From Blastococcus sp. KM273128 (GTDB lineage: Bacteria > Actinomycetota > Actinomycetes > Mycobacteriales > Geodermatophilaceae), in the NCBI RefSeq assembly GCF_021698975.1, contig NZ_SSXA01000026.1, positions 40,946-104,945 on the forward strand: a stretch of DNA of 64,000 bases, written 5' to 3'. The notes beneath the pieces are model-generated. The model did no database searches, had not been told where the DNA came from, and was given only the letters and a program-made list of their open reading frames with translations. The position numbers and the translations under genes are program-made. Positions within the stretch are counted from its first letter, which is position 1, and the number at the start of each line of letters is the position of its first letter. This document shows positions 1 through 11,488 of this stretch, piece by piece.

Positions 1-18
1 TCTGATCCTCCCGCTGGG

Positions 19-24
19 TACGGT
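19..24 (+). promoter_or_regulatory. -10 hexamer of a leaderless promoter for rfbA
   Basis: TACGGT lies 8 nt before the rfbA ATG and no Shine-Dalgarno is visible between them. The spacing would place +1 at or next to the start codon. No clear -35 can be judged because the window begins here. Confidence 0.5.
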
Positions 25-32
25 CCTTCCCC

Positions 33-917
33 ATGCGCGGGATCATCCTGGCCGGTGGCACGGGGAGCCGTCTGTTCCCCATCACCCAGGCCGTGAGCAA
101 GCAGCTCATGCCGGTCTACGACAAGCCGATGATCTACTACCCCCTCTCCACGCTGATGATGGCGGGGATCCGCGAGGTGCTGGTCATCACCACCCCGGAC
201 GACCAGGAGGCGTTCCGCCACCTGCTCGGCGACGGCAGCCGGCTGGGCATGCGGATCGAGTACGCCGCGCAGCCGCGGCCGGAGGGCCTGGCCCAGGCCT
301 TCCTCATCGGGGCTGAGTTCCTCGACGGCGAGGCCGCGGCCCTGGTGCTGGGGGACAACATCTTCTACGGCGCGGGCCTGGGGACGGCGCTCTCGCGCCT
401 GCCCGAGCCGGCCGGCGGGCACGTCTTCGCCTACCACGTGGCCAACCCGGGGGACTACGGCGTCGTGGAGTTCGACGACGCCGGCCGGGTGCTGTCGATC
501 GAGGAGAAACCGGGCCACCCGAAGAGCTCCTACGCCGTCCCCGGGCTGTACTTCTACGCCGGCGACGTCGTCGAGGTCGCGCGCGGCATCACCCCCAGCG
601 CGCGCGGCGAGCTGGAGATCACCGCGGTCAACGAGCACTACCTGCGCGAGGGCCGGCTCACCGTCACCGCGCTCGACCGGGGCACGGCCTGGCTGGACAC
701 GGGCACCTTCGCCTCGCTGCGCCAGGCCACCGAGTTCGTCTCCGTCGTCGAGGAGCGCCAGGGCCTGAAGATCGGCTGCATCGAGGAGGTCGCCTGGCGC
801 AACGGCTGGCTGGACGACCGGGGCCTGCGCGCGATCGCCGAGCCGCTGGGCAGGAGCGGCTACGGCGACTACCTGCTGGGCCTGCTCGACGAACCGGGGC
901 CTCAGCGCCGGCGGTAG
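33..917 (+). CDS. rfbA: Glucose-1-phosphate thymidylyltransferase
   Basis: Joins dTTP and glucose-1-phosphate to give dTDP-glucose, the first step to dTDP-L-rhamnose, in the cytoplasm. The 294-residue protein has the usual length. Residues 7-14 (AGGTGSRL) form the nucleotide-binding loop, followed by [11 protein letters not shown] at 23-33, and LGDNIFYG near 105 holds the metal-binding Asp. The start is the only ATG with a promoter-like hexamer directly upstream. Its 3' end overlaps the convergent glycosylase gene by 16 nt. Rhamnose made here would feed the wbbL-like transferase at 3.9-4.8 kb. The other rml genes are not in the window. Assignment is very secure. Confidence 0.95.
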   Translation: MRGIILAGGTGSRLFPITQAVSKQLMPVYDKPMIYYPLSTLMMAGIREVLVITTPDDQEAFRHLLGDGSRLGMRIEYAAQPRPEGLAQAFLIGAEFLDGEAAALVLGDNIFYGAGLGTALSRLPEPAGGHVFAYHVANPGDYGVVEFDDAGRVLSIEEKPGHPKSSYAVPGLYFYAGDVVEVARGITPSARGELEITAVNEHYLREGRLTVTALDRGTAWLDTGTFASLRQATEFVSVVEERQGLKIGCIEEVAWRNGWLDDRGLRAIAEPLGRSGYGDYLLGLLDEPGPQRRR

Positions 918-1795
918 TCGGTGGGCGCGAACCGGGGGCCGCGCCGCGGCCGCCGGGGTCCGCCGGCCAGCAGCAGGCGGACCACCCGCTGGCGCTGCCC
1001 CCGCCACGGCTCCAGCAGGGCGACCATCTCCTCGTCGTCGGTGTTCCGGCGCCCGGTCAGCGCGAAGCCCACCTGGTTCTTCAGGTGGTAGTCGCCGACG
1101 CTGACGGTGTCCGGGCAGCCGAGCGCGCGCTGCACCACCTCCGCCGCCGTCCAGACGCCGATGCCGGGCACCGTCCGCAGCCGGCGCTGGAGCTCCGCCG
1201 AGTCGTCGCACCCCGCCTCCGGTTCCATCCGGTGCGCCACCCCGGCGACCGCCCGCAGGGCGCGGCGGCGGGCGCCGTCCAGGCCGCAGCGGTGCCACTC
1301 CCAGTCGGTCACCTCCAGCAGCCGGCGGGCAGGGGGGACGACGCGCATGCCCTCGGGCGTGGGCCCGGGCGCGGCCTCACCGGCCAGCCGGCAGAGCTCG
1401 CGGAACACCCGGTAGGCCTCCGCGGTCGTGACCTTCTGCTCGAGGACCGCGGGGAGCAGCGCGTCCCACGTCCGGCCGGTGCGCCCCAGCCGCAGGTGCG
1501 GGTGCGTGCGGTGCAGCTCGGTCACGAGCGGGTGGGCGTCCCCCGGGCGGAACTCCTCGGGCCGGTCGTCGGCCCCGAGCCACCCGGGCACCGCCGCCGC
1601 GGCCCAGCGGGCCCCCCGCCCCCACGCCTCGATCCGCACCTCCGCGGCCACACGGGAGATGCGCACCGTCGCCGCGCCCTCCGGGGTGCTGGTCGTCCGC
1701 CAGAGGCCCCCCTCGGCGACCTGCATCGTCGGGTCGGCCGCCCCACGCCGGTGCGGGGACAGCGTCCGGAGGAGGTCCAGCGGCCAGTCGGGCAC
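902..1795 (-). CDS. DNA-3-methyladenine glycosylase / HhH-GPD family protein
   Basis: Predicted base-excision repair glycosylase of the AlkA/HhH-GPD superfamily. A helix-hairpin-helix with [12 protein letters not shown] is followed by SVGDYHLKN, whose Asp (about residue 235) is at the position of the catalytic Asp in this superfamily. The N-terminal 90 residues look like the AlkA-type beta domain. The GTG at 1795 is a conservative choice: the frame stays open upstream (EHPLSTSTTAG...) without an ATG or GTG before it meets the end of the SDR gene. It lies 73 nt downstream of the SDR gene in the same direction. The exact damaged base it removes cannot be told from sequence. Confidence 0.8.
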   Translation of the reverse strand: MPDWPLDLLRTLSPHRRGAADPTMQVAEGGLWRTTSTPEGAATVRISRVAAEVRIEAWGRGARWAAAAVPGWLGADDRPEEFRPGDAHPLVTELHRTHPHLRLGRTGRTWDALLPAVLEQKVTTAEAYRVFRELCRLAGEAAPGPTPEGMRVVPPARRLLEVTDWEWHRCGLDGARRRALRAVAGVAHRMEPEAGCDDSAELQRRLRTVPGIGVWTAAEVVQRALGCPDTVSVGDYHLKNQVGFALTGRRNTDDEEMVALLEPWRGQRQRVVRLLLAGGPRRPRRGPRFAPTDYRRR

Positions 1796-1868
1796 CCAGG
1801 CCGCGGTGTGGTCGGCGGCCTGGGTGCCAGCGGTGGTGCTCGTGCTCAGCGGGTGCTCCGGGAAGAGG

Positions 1869-2639
1869 TCAGCGGGGTGCCATGCGCAGCGCGCCGTCCA
1901 TCCGGACCACCTCGCCGTTGAGGTAGCCGTTCTCGACGATCGCGAGCGCGAGCTCGGCGAAGTCCGACGGTCGGCCGAGCCGCTTGGGGAAGGGTATGCC
2001 CGCCGAGAGGGCGGCTCGCGCCTCCTCGGGCAGGGAGCCCAGGAGCGGGGTGTCCACCAGTCCCGGGGCGATGGTGCAGACGCGCACGCCCACGCTGGAG
2101 AGGTCGCGGGCCGCGGGCAGGGTCATGCCGACGACACCGCCCTTGGACGCCGAGTACGCCAGCTGCCCGATCTGGCCGTCGTACGCGGCGATGGAGGCGG
2201 TGTTGACGACGACGCCGCGCTCCCCCTCCTCGCCGGGCTCGGTCCGCGCCATCGCGGCCGCGGCGAGGCGCAGGACGTTGAACGTGCCGACCAGGTTGAC
2301 GCCCAGCACGCGGGTGAAGCCGCCCAGCTCGTGCGGGGTGCCGTCGCGGCCGACGGTGCGCTGGGCCAGCCCGATGCCGGCGCAGCTGACCGCGATCCGC
2401 AGCGGCCGGTCCTTGCCGGTCGCCTCGGCGACGGCGGCCTCCACCGACGCCTCGTCGGTGACGTCCGTGCGGACGAAGGTGGTGTGCCCGCCCAGCTCGG
2501 CGGCGAGCGCCTGCCCGCGCTCCTCGTTGAGGTCCATGATCGTGACCGCGGCCCCCCGGGCGGCGAGCGCCCGGGTGGTCGCCTCCCCGAGACCGGAGGC
2601 TCCCCCGCTGACCACGGCTGCGACGTCGAAGTTCTTCAT
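1869..2639 (-). CDS. SDR oxidoreductase, 3-hydroxyacyl-CoA dehydrogenase type 2-like
   Basis: A 256-residue classical short-chain dehydrogenase. It shows the N-terminal nucleotide-binding glycine motif ([10 protein letters not shown]), an Asp-containing second strand (IMDLN, typical of NAD preference), NTAS, and the catalytic pair Tyr162-x-x-x-Lys166 in YSASKGG. Overall layout and the C-terminal [22 protein letters not shown] resemble HSD17B10-type 3-hydroxy-2-methylbutyryl/3-hydroxyacyl-CoA dehydrogenases, so a role in branched-chain or fatty acid oxidation is likely. The start ATG is set by a TACGTT hexamer 7 nt upstream; longer readings in this frame run into manC and are not real. Substrate is inferred. 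Confidence 0.88.
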   Translation of the reverse strand: MKNFDVAAVVSGGASGLGEATTRALAARGAAVTIMDLNEERGQALAAELGGHTTFVRTDVTDEASVEAAVAEATGKDRPLRIAVSCAGIGLAQRTVGRDGTPHELGGFTRVLGVNLVGTFNVLRLAAAAMARTEPGEEGERGVVVNTASIAAYDGQIGQLAYSASKGGVVGMTLPAARDLSSVGVRVCTIAPGLVDTPLLGSLPEEARAALSAGIPFPKRLGRPSDFAELALAIVENGYLNGEVVRMDGALRMAPR

Positions 2640-2646
2640 GCCCCGG

Positions 2647-2652
2647 AACGTA
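2647..2652 (-). promoter_or_regulatory. -10 hexamer of a leaderless promoter for the SDR gene
   Basis: TACGTT on the minus strand ends 7 nt before the ATG at 2639. There is no ribosome binding site in the gap, as expected of a leaderless transcript. Confidence 0.5.
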
Positions 2653-2738
2653 ACGCGAAGGACCGGCCTCCCCGCATGGTCCCGGCGCGAGCCTCGACCG
2701 GCCCCCCTGCAGGGTCCCGCCACGAGCCTGCGAGTGAC

Positions 2739-2781
2739 GGGGGGCAGGGGGGGTCCTTCAAGGGGGGCAGGGAGGTCCTTC
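2739..2781. repeat. Imperfect G-rich tandem direct repeat, two copies
   Basis: Copy one (2739-2759) and copy two (2762-2781) both read as a run of G, CAGGG, then GGTCCTTC. Copy two is one base shorter and has an A in the second G run. They sit in the gap between manC and the SDR promoter, just after the manC stop. Function is unknown; a G-rich strand of this kind could form a quadruplex or act in termination. Confidence 0.5.
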
Positions 2782-2782
2782 C

Positions 2783-3883
2783 TCAGGAGAAGCGGTCGCC
2801 GTAGCGCTCCTGCACGGCACCGAGCAGCTGCTTCACCCGCTCCGCGTCGGCGACCGGGCAGACCATGGTGACGTCGGCGGTGTGCACGACGACGCTGTCG
2901 CGGACGCCGACCAGCGCGACCAGGTGCCCCGGGTCGTCGCTCAGGACGATGTTCCCGGCCCCGTCGAGCACCACGGCGAGCCCCTGCACGGCGTTGCCCG
3001 CGCCGTCGTCGTCGAGGGTGTGCGCCAGCGCGGGCCAGGAGCCGACGTCCAGCCAGTCGACGTCGAGGTCGACGACCAGCACCCGCCCGGGCTCGGCCGC
3101 GGCCGGCTCGAGGACCGCGTAGTCGACGCTGATCCGCGGCAGGGTAGGGAAGACCTCGGCGAGGACCGCGTCCCGGACCGGCCCGGCCGGCGCGGCGACG
3201 ACGCGGGCCAGCCCCTCGGCCGACGCCGGGAGGTGGTCGGCCAGGGCGTCGAGCACCGTGCGTGCCCGCCAGACGAACATGCCCGAGTTCCACAGGTACC
3301 GGCCCGACGCCAGGTACTGCTCGGCGGTGGCTCGGTCGGGCTTCTCGCGGAACGAGGCCGCCTCGGCCACCCCCGGCTGCCCGGTGGGCGCGCCGCGCTG
3401 CACGTAGCCGAAGCCCGTGGCCGGCGCTGTCGGCCGGATGCCCAGCGTGACCAGCGAGCGGGGGCGGTCCGCGAGCGCGTCGAAGGCGGTGCGCAGCGCG
3501 TCGGCGAACCGCTCCACCGGCCGGATGACGTGGTCGGCGCTGACCACGGCGAGCTCGGCGTCCGGGTCGACGTCGGCGACCAGCGCGGCGGTCAGCCCGA
3601 CGGCGTTCGCGGTGTCGCGGGCGACCGGCTCGAGCACCAGGCGGTCGGCGCGCAGCTCCGGCAGCGCCGCCCGCACCTGGTCGGCGTAGCGGGCCGCCGT
3701 GCACACCCAGACGTTCTCGGCGGGCAGCACCGCGCGCAGCCGCTCCCAGGCCTCGGCCAGGAGGCTGTACGGCACCCCGCCGGGGCCGGCGACGACGTCG
3801 AGCAGCTGCTTGGGGCGGTTCCCCCGCGACAGCGGCCACAGCCGCGTGCCCGAACCGCCCGCCATGATCACCGCGTGGCGCAC
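2783..3883 (-). CDS. manC: Mannose-1-phosphate guanylyltransferase
   Basis: Makes GDP-mannose from GTP and mannose-1-phosphate for mannan, lipomannan or glycoprotein synthesis. The 366-residue protein opens with the nucleotidyltransferase loop [14 protein letters not shown] (residues 7-20) and the Lys of RPKQLL (25). [14 protein letters not shown] and FREKPD are family motifs. It has no C-terminal isomerase domain, so it is the monofunctional type, as in the mycobacterial gene called manB (Rv3264c). The GTG at 3883 starts 1 nt past the stop of the wbbL-like gene, which agrees with translational coupling; an in-frame reading upstream adds only Ala/Arg/Pro-rich residues. The wbbL-manC pair is conserved in mycobacteria. 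Confidence 0.93.
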   Translation of the reverse strand: MRHAVIMAGGSGTRLWPLSRGNRPKQLLDVVAGPGGVPYSLLAEAWERLRAVLPAENVWVCTAARYADQVRAALPELRADRLVLEPVARDTANAVGLTAALVADVDPDAELAVVSADHVIRPVERFADALRTAFDALADRPRSLVTLGIRPTAPATGFGYVQRGAPTGQPGVAEAASFREKPDRATAEQYLASGRYLWNSGMFVWRARTVLDALADHLPASAEGLARVVAAPAGPVRDAVLAEVFPTLPRISVDYAVLEPAAAEPGRVLVVDLDVDWLDVGSWPALAHTLDDDGAGNAVQGLAVVLDGAGNIVLSDDPGHLVALVGVRDSVVVHTADVTMVCPVADAERVKQLLGAVQERYGDRFS

Positions 3884-3884
3884 G

Positions 3885-6181
<2,297 letters not shown>

Positions 6182-6237
6182 ATGACCACCCCGACCGTCC
6201 ACGCCGCGGACGGCCTACCCACCAGGGAGCTCGACCG

Positions 6238-7857
6238 GTGACCGACCCGCACGACCAGACCGGGGCCCACCGGGTCTTCGAGATCCTCCACGAACCGGAC
6301 TGGTTCTCGGGTCTCTCCAAGCGCGAGGCGCGCCTGCTCGACGGGGCGCTGGCGTTCCACTGCCTGGCGCGCCCGGGTGAGCGCATCCGCGCGACCGTCC
6401 TGCGCACCGAGGGCCCGCACTTCCCCTCGCTGACCGACCACCGGACCTCCACCATCGAGTGGCCCGACGACCGCACCGTGGTGGGGACGATCGAGGCGCA
6501 GGCGACGGGGCACCCGGTGTCGACCACGGGCGTCGTCGACGTCGTGCTCGACCTCGGTGGCTCCCCGCAGGCGCTGATGCGCAACGAGCAGCCGCCCGGT
6601 CGCGTCCACGCGGCCCGCAACGCGGCGCGCCGCCGTGCGCCGGTCGTGTTCGACGCCCTGCGCCAGCACCGCACCGACCGCCTGGAGAACCGCCGGCTGT
6701 CCCAGCCGATCCCGCGGGTGGGCCGGCTCCACGACTCGCACGTCGGTTCCTCGCGGGGCTCCACCAAGGCTGTCCTGTTCGGGCTGCACTGGCTGGAGCT
6801 CGGCGGTGCCGAGAAGTGGGCGGCCGAGACGATCGGCCTGGCGCGCGAGGCCGGGCTGCTGCCGATCGTGCTCAGCGACCGCCCCTCGGGCCACCCGGAC
6901 ATCGTGCGCCCGACGTTCGACGACGCCCTGGTCATCCCGCTCACCCACCCCATGAGCGGGCCCCAGGAGTCCCGGGTGCTGAGCCAGCTGTTCGAGCGGT
7001 TCGACGTCCGCGGGGTGCACATCCACCACTGCAGCTGGCTCTACCAGCGGCTCCCGTGGATCAAGGCCCAGTACCCCGGCACCGAGCTCGTCGACTCCCT
7101 GCACGTGCTGGAGTGGCGCACCGGCGGCTTCGTCGACATCGCGCTGCGGCTGTCGAACGTGATGGACGCCCACCACGTGATCTCGCCGCAGCTGCGGGAC
7201 TACCTCGTCGACCGGCAGGGGCTGCCGCGGGAGAAGGTCCAGCTGGCCACCCTGGCCGACCTGACCGTCGACCCGTCCGAGGCACCGGCCGCCGCACCCA
7301 CGCGGAAGCCCGGTGACCCGCTCACCGTCGCCTTCGTCGGCCGGTTCACCCAGCAGAAGCGCCCCTACCTGTTCCTGCGGCTGGCCGCCCGGCTGCGCGA
7401 GCACCTGGGCGACCGCGTCCGCTTCGTCGTCCACGGCGACGGGGAGCTCGCCGCCGAGGTGCGGGCCGACCTCTCCCGCCTCCGGCTGGGCGGCGTCGTC
7501 GAGCTCCGCGGCGCCGACCGCCCGGTCTCCCGGACGCTCGACGAGGCCGACCTCCTGGTGATCAGCTCGGACAACGAGGGAGTCACGCTGACCTCCTTCG
7601 AGGCCGATGCGCACGGTGCGCTGGTGATCAGCGCCGACGTCGGCTCGCAGGCATCCGTGGTGGCGCCCGAGCTGCTGCTGCCCCGCGCCCCCCTGGCCTT
7701 CCTGCAGGAGGCCGAGAAGACCATCACCAGCTTGCTGGAGGACCCGGACCGGGCCGCCGCACTGCTGGCCCGGCAGCGCCAGCAGGTCGCCGCCTTCGCC
7801 GCTCTCCCCCGCGCCCGGGACTGGACCCGGGAACTCTACGAAAGGTGGGCTTCGTGA
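6238..7857 (+). CDS. Glycosyltransferase family 4 (GT-B) with an unassigned N-terminal domain
   Basis: A 539-residue glycosyltransferase. Residues from about 180 on form a GT-B fold: FGLHWLELGGAEKWA is the donor-side glycine loop of GT4 enzymes, VAFVGRFTQQKRP opens the second Rossmann domain, and EGVTLTSFEADAHG is the ExxxxxxxE-type nucleotide-sugar site. Residues 1-170 are strand-rich, match nothing I recognise, and may orient the acceptor. The start is a GTG with GGGAGC upstream. It follows glf by 56 nt and overlaps the next gene by GTGA, so the three are probably one operon. A galactofuran or galactan-modifying role is inferred from context only. Confidence 0.8.
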   Translation: MTDPHDQTGAHRVFEILHEPDWFSGLSKREARLLDGALAFHCLARPGERIRATVLRTEGPHFPSLTDHRTSTIEWPDDRTVVGTIEAQATGHPVSTTGVVDVVLDLGGSPQALMRNEQPPGRVHAARNAARRRAPVVFDALRQHRTDRLENRRLSQPIPRVGRLHDSHVGSSRGSTKAVLFGLHWLELGGAEKWAAETIGLAREAGLLPIVLSDRPSGHPDIVRPTFDDALVIPLTHPMSGPQESRVLSQLFERFDVRGVHIHHCSWLYQRLPWIKAQYPGTELVDSLHVLEWRTGGFVDIALRLSNVMDAHHVISPQLRDYLVDRQGLPREKVQLATLADLTVDPSEAPAAAPTRKPGDPLTVAFVGRFTQQKRPYLFLRLAARLREHLGDRVRFVVHGDGELAAEVRADLSRLRLGGVVELRGADRPVSRTLDEADLLVISSDNEGVTLTSFEADAHGALVISADVGSQASVVAPELLLPRAPLAFLQEAEKTITSLLEDPDRAAALLARQRQQVAAFAALPRARDWTRELYERWAS

Positions 7858-8759
7858 CCCAGACCAACGTGGCCGCCGTGATCGTCACCTACAACCGGGC
7901 CGACAAGCTCGGCAAGGTGATCGAGCAGGTCCTGGGCCAGGACCGGCCGGCCGACCAGATCGTCGTCGTGGACAACGCCTCCACCGACGACACCGCCTCC
8001 GTGCTGGACGCCTACCAGGACCGTCCCACCGTCCACATCGAGCGCCTGACCGAGAACACCGGCGGCGCCGGTGGGTTCGCGCACGGGATGTCGGTCGCCT
8101 ACGAGCGCGGCGCCGACCACATCTGGATCATGGACGACGACTGCTACGCCGACACCGACGCCCTGCGGAACCTGCTGGACGGGCAGGCGGCGGCCGAGGC
8201 GAGCATGGGGATGCGGCTGCCGTTCTCCTGCTCCGTCGTCAAGTGGACCAACGGCGACGTCTGCGAGATGAACAACCCCGAGCCGACGTGGGACTGGGGC
8301 AAGCTGCTGGCCCGGGGCGAGCAGTCCGTCCTGGTGAACTCGTGCTCGTTCGTCTCGGTGATGTTCCCCCGCTGGGTGCTGACGCAGTTCGGCCTGCCGC
8401 TGTCGGAGTACTTCATCTGGTTCGACGACCAGGAGTACACCCGCCGGATCACCGCCGCGGGCCCCGGCGTCCAGGTGCTGACCAGCACGGTCACGCACGA
8501 CCTGGCGGTCAACCGCGGCGTGAACTTCGGCGACGTGAACGACGCCAACCTGTGGAAGTTCACCTACGGCGTCCGCAACGAGGCCTCCTACCGGTGGCAC
8601 CACGAGGACCCGTTCGCCGCGCTGCGCTTCGCGCAGCGGCTCTACTCCGGCCTCAAGGGCGGCAACGTGCCGTGGCGGCTGCGCCGCCAGCTGGCGAAGA
8701 AGTGGCTCGAGGGGATCCGCTTCGACCCGAAGCCTGCCTTCCCGCGCACGGTGCTCTGA
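7854..8759 (+). CDS. GT2 glycosyltransferase, galactofuranosyltransferase-like
   Basis: A 301-residue GT-A glycosyltransferase: VDNASTDDT (39-47), NTGGAGGFAHGM (68-79) and the metal-binding MDDDCYAD (93-100). The GGAGGF segment followed by the DDD motif is shared with GlfT1, which suggests a galactofuranosyl or related transferase. There are no membrane segments. I chose the GTG at 7854, which overlaps the GT4 stop as GTGA and has AAAGG 8 nt upstream, rather than the GTG at 7845. It ends before a strong two-way terminator. It could be a paralogue that takes part of the role of the large GlfT2 polymerase, which is not in the window. Confidence 0.82.
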   Translation: MTQTNVAAVIVTYNRADKLGKVIEQVLGQDRPADQIVVVDNASTDDTASVLDAYQDRPTVHIERLTENTGGAGGFAHGMSVAYERGADHIWIMDDDCYADTDALRNLLDGQAAAEASMGMRLPFSCSVVKWTNGDVCEMNNPEPTWDWGKLLARGEQSVLVNSCSFVSVMFPRWVLTQFGLPLSEYFIWFDDQEYTRRITAAGPGVQVLTSTVTHDLAVNRGVNFGDVNDANLWKFTYGVRNEASYRWHHEDPFAALRFAQRLYSGLKGGNVPWRLRRQLAKKWLEGIRFDPKPAFPRTVL

Positions 8760-8776
8760 GCCGGCGCGACCGGCCG

Positions 8777-8828
8777 CACGCACGAACGGAGCCCCTCCCC
8801 GGCCGGGGAGGGGCTCCGTTCGTGCGTG
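8777..8828. terminator. Bidirectional terminator, perfect 26-bp inverted repeat
   Basis: Positions 8777-8802 and 8803-8828 are perfect inverted copies with no spacer (stem CACGCACGAACGGAGCCCCT...). It fills the 102-bp gap between the converging GT2 gene and glfT1, so it can stop transcription from both sides. It lacks a T tract, as is common in GC-rich actinomycetes. Confidence 0.85.
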
Positions 8829-8861
8829 GGGGTGCGCCGTCGGCGCCCGGGAGACCGCGGT

Positions 8862-9779
8862 TCAGCGACCGCGGCCGGGCATCGAGAACCGCTCCCGGCG
8901 CCCGGCGCGGGTGAGCGCCAGCCAGTCGCGCAGGCCGCGCACGTCCCGGCGGCTGAGGAAGAAGTAGCCGAACCGGACCAGCTCGAGCGGGAACAGCCAG
9001 CGCATGCCCGGCTGGGCCATGAGGTAGCCGCGGTTGCGGTAGGTGAAGAAGCGCTTGACCTCGTCGCCCGGGTACTGGGCGGACAGCCGCCCGCCCAGGA
9101 TCGGGACGAACTCGTCGCCCCCCTGCGGGTGCAGGTACGCGGCCCGCAGGGTGGTGCCGAACCGCAGCCCGGAACGCTGGAGGCGGCGGTGGATCTCCGT
9201 CTCGTCGCCGCGCAGGAACAGCCGCAGGTCGGGGACGCCGATCGCCTGGAACGCCGAGGCGCGGAAGAGGGCGCCGTTGAACAACGACGCGTACGACGGC
9301 AGGAACTCCCCCGGCTCGAAGGCGTCCAGGGTGCCCCACCAGCGCAGCCCGCGGCGCAGCGGGAAGGCGAGCCGGCGCGGGTCGGCCTCGTCCACCACGG
9401 CCGGTGAGACCTCGGCGAGGTCGCGCGCCCGCGCCTCCTCCAGGAGGACGGCCAGCACGTCGTCGCCTCCGGGGCGGCCGTCGTCGTCCGCGCACCAGAC
9501 CCAGTCCGCCCCGAGGGACAGCGCGGTCAGCAGCCCGAGGGCGAACCCGCCCGCACCCCCCAGGTTGGTCCGGGAGGGCAGGTAGACGGTGCGCGCCTCG
9601 CACGCCTCCACGACCGCCTGGGTCTCGGCGTCGGCGCCGTTGTCCACGACGACGACGGCACCGACCGGCCGGGTCTGGGCCGTGATCGCCCGCAGGCTCT
9701 GGCGGAGCAGCTCGGCACGCTGCCGGGTGACGATGACCGCGACGACGAGCTCGTCAGCGGCCGGCGGCACCGCGCTCAC
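8862..9779 (-). CDS. glfT1: Galactofuranosyltransferase GlfT1
   Basis: Adds the first galactofuranose residues to the rhamnosyl-GlcNAc-PP-lipid linker to start galactan. The 305-residue protein matches the mycobacterial Rv3782 layout along its whole length: TRTNLGGAGGFALG-type segment near 70-82, CADDDG (96-101) as metal site, AFPLRRGL, SLFNGALFRAS, RGDETEIHRR and FFTYRNRGYLMAQPG. The GTG at 9779 overlaps the wzt stop by 4 nt (GTGA). Being translationally coupled to the exporter genes, as Rv3781-Rv3783 are neighbours, makes the call strong. Confidence 0.93.
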   Translation of the reverse strand: MSAVPPAADELVVAVIVTRQRAELLRQSLRAITAQTRPVGAVVVVDNGADAETQAVVEACEARTVYLPSRTNLGGAGGFALGLLTALSLGADWVWCADDDGRPGGDDVLAVLLEEARARDLAEVSPAVVDEADPRRLAFPLRRGLRWWGTLDAFEPGEFLPSYASLFNGALFRASAFQAIGVPDLRLFLRGDETEIHRRLQRSGLRFGTTLRAAYLHPQGGDEFVPILGGRLSAQYPGDEVKRFFTYRNRGYLMAQPGMRWLFPLELVRFGYFFLSRRDVRGLRDWLALTRAGRRERFSMPGRGR

Positions 9780-10546
9780 GCGGCACCGTGCCCCTTGTCC
9801 GGGTAGGCCTCCGGCCCCTTGTAGGCGCGCAGCACGTCCTTCAGCGGACCCTGCTGCTTGATCTGCCCGTGCTCCATCCAGATGGCGCTGGTGCACAGCC
9901 GCTTGAGGAACTCGTCGGAGTGCGAGGCGAACACCAGGAGGCCCGCGCGGTCGACCAGGTCGCTGAGCCGGTCGCGGGCCTTCTCGAGGAAGGCGGCGTC
10001 GACGGCCCCGATGCCCTCGTCGAGCAGGAGGATCTCCGGGTCGATGCTGGTCACGACGCCGAGGGCCAACCGGACGCGCATACCGGTGGAGTAGGTGCGC
10101 AGCGGCATGGAGAGGAAGTCACCGAGCTCGGTGAAGTCGGCGATGTCGTCGACCCGCTTCTCCATCTGCTTCCGCGTCATGCCGAGGAAGAGCCCGCGGA
10201 TCATGATGTTCTCGTAGCCGGAGATCTCCGGGTCCATCCCGACGCCGAGGTCGAACACCGGGGCGACGCGCCCCTCGACGACGGCCGTGCCCCGGGTGGG
10301 CTCGTAGATGCCGGCGAGCAGCCGCAGCAGCGTGGACTTGCCCGCACCGTTGTGCCCGACCAGACCGACGCGCGCGCCGTGCTGCAGGTCGACGTTGATG
10401 TCGTGGAGCGCCTCGATGATCGGCACCTTGGTGTCGTTGCTGATGTTGCCGCCGACGACGCCGAGCACCGTCTTCTTCAGCGACCGGCTCTTCGCGTCGA
10501 AGATCGGGAAGTCGACCGACGCGTCGCGCGTGGTGATGCTGACCAT
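9776..10546 (-). CDS. wzt: ABC transporter ATP-binding protein, polysaccharide export
   Basis: Cytoplasmic ATPase of the exporter that moves lipid-linked galactan across the membrane. The 256-residue protein has Walker A GHNGAGKST (64-72), an ABC signature region YSTGMRVRLALG, and Walker B ILLLDEGIGAVD. It lacks the C-terminal carbohydrate-binding domain found in some Wzt proteins, as in mycobacterial RfbE (Rv3781), so export should not depend on a terminal cap. It lies 34 nt after wzm and is coupled to glfT1 by overlap. Confidence 0.93.
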   Translation of the reverse strand: MVSITTRDASVDFPIFDAKSRSLKKTVLGVVGGNISNDTKVPIIEALHDINVDLQHGARVGLVGHNGAGKSTLLRLLAGIYEPTRGTAVVEGRVAPVFDLGVGMDPEISGYENIMIRGLFLGMTRKQMEKRVDDIADFTELGDFLSMPLRTYSTGMRVRLALGVVTSIDPEILLLDEGIGAVDAAFLEKARDRLSDLVDRAGLLVFASHSDEFLKRLCTSAIWMEHGQIKQQGPLKDVLRAYKGPEAYPDKGHGAA

Positions 10547-10580
10547 GGGGAGCTGTGCCTCTTTCTCTCGTCCGGCCCGG

Positions 10581-11417
10581 TCAGACCCAGTAGGCGACGC
10601 GCGCCCGGTACCGGCGCATCACGAACAGGGTCAGGGCCCAGCCCACGACGGTGATCGCCAGGACGACGATCCAGTGCCGCAGCAGCTGGTCCTGGCCGAG
10701 CATCGGTGCACGGACGATCTCCAGGAAGTGCAGGAACGGGTTGAACTCGGCGAGCCGGGCCCGCTCCGCGACCGACGGGTTGGGGCTGTTGATCAGGTCG
10801 TCGTAGATCCAGACGATCGGCGTCAGGAAGAACATGAGCTGCACGATGCTCTGCGTGATGGGCGTCAGGTCGCGGAAGCGGGTGCTGACGATCCCGAAGA
10901 GCAGGGCGACCCAGACGCCGTTCACCACCAGCAGCAGGATCGCGGGGATCACCGCCAGCGCCGTCCACTTCAGCGGCTGCGGGAACACGAAGAGCATGAC
11001 GGCGTAGACGATCAGGTTGTGCGCGAAGAAGAGTGCCTGCCGCCAGACCAGCCGGTAGACGTGCACGCTGATCGGTGAGGGCAGGTGCTTGATCAGGCCC
11101 TCGTTGGCGATGAAGACCTCGGCGCCCTCGTTGATGCACCCGCTGATGAAGGCCCAGACGATGAAGCCGACGAGGACGTGCGGCAGCAGCGTCTCCAGCG
11201 GCACGCCGAACAGCCCGGCGTAGAGGATGCCGAGGGCGACCGCGGTGACGGCCATGCTGATCGTGATCCAGACCGGCCCGAGCACCGAGCGCCGGTACCG
11301 CTGGCGGATGTCCTGCCAGCCCAGGTGCCCCCAGAGCTCGCGCTGCCGCCAGCCCCCCGTGAGGTCCGCCAGCGTCTTGCGCCCGGCGGAGTCGGGCACG
11401 GTGCTTGCTGCAGTCAC
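10581..11417 (-). CDS. wzm: ABC transporter permease, polysaccharide export
   Basis: Membrane channel of the galactan exporter, an ABC-2 type permease of 278 residues with about six hydrophobic segments (for example AVTAVALGILYAGLFG and VLVGFIVWAFISG). The motif LGPVWITISM after RYRRSVLGP is typical of polysaccharide-exporting permeases. It matches mycobacterial RfbD (Rv3783). The GTG start is 7 nt from a TAGCGT hexamer, so wzm-wzt-glfT1 has its own promoter even though the LGFP genes read towards it from upstream. Confidence 0.92.
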   Translation of the reverse strand: MTAASTVPDSAGRKTLADLTGGWRQRELWGHLGWQDIRQRYRRSVLGPVWITISMAVTAVALGILYAGLFGVPLETLLPHVLVGFIVWAFISGCINEGAEVFIANEGLIKHLPSPISVHVYRLVWRQALFFAHNLIVYAVMLFVFPQPLKWTALAVIPAILLLVVNGVWVALLFGIVSTRFRDLTPITQSIVQLMFFLTPIVWIYDDLINSPNPSVAERARLAEFNPFLHFLEIVRAPMLGQDQLLRHWIVVLAITVVGWALTLFVMRRYRARVAYWV

Positions 11418-11424
11418 GGCGACG

Positions 11425-11430
11425 ACGCTA
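11425..11430 (-). promoter_or_regulatory. -10 hexamer of a leaderless promoter for wzm-wzt-glfT1
   Basis: TAGCGT on the minus strand, 7 nt before the wzm GTG, within the 71-bp gap after the LGFP gene. Confidence 0.5.
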
Positions 11431-11488
11431 CCTGCGTCCCCCGCGCCGGGCCCGCAGGCTCGGGTGTGACGGAGGACCCCGTCACCAC

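Noticed and set aside
2640..3839. Upstream extension of the SDR frame through manC
   Set aside because: Reads the manC region in a wrong frame as Arg/Gly/Pro-rich sequence; the SDR fold begins at the ATG 2639.
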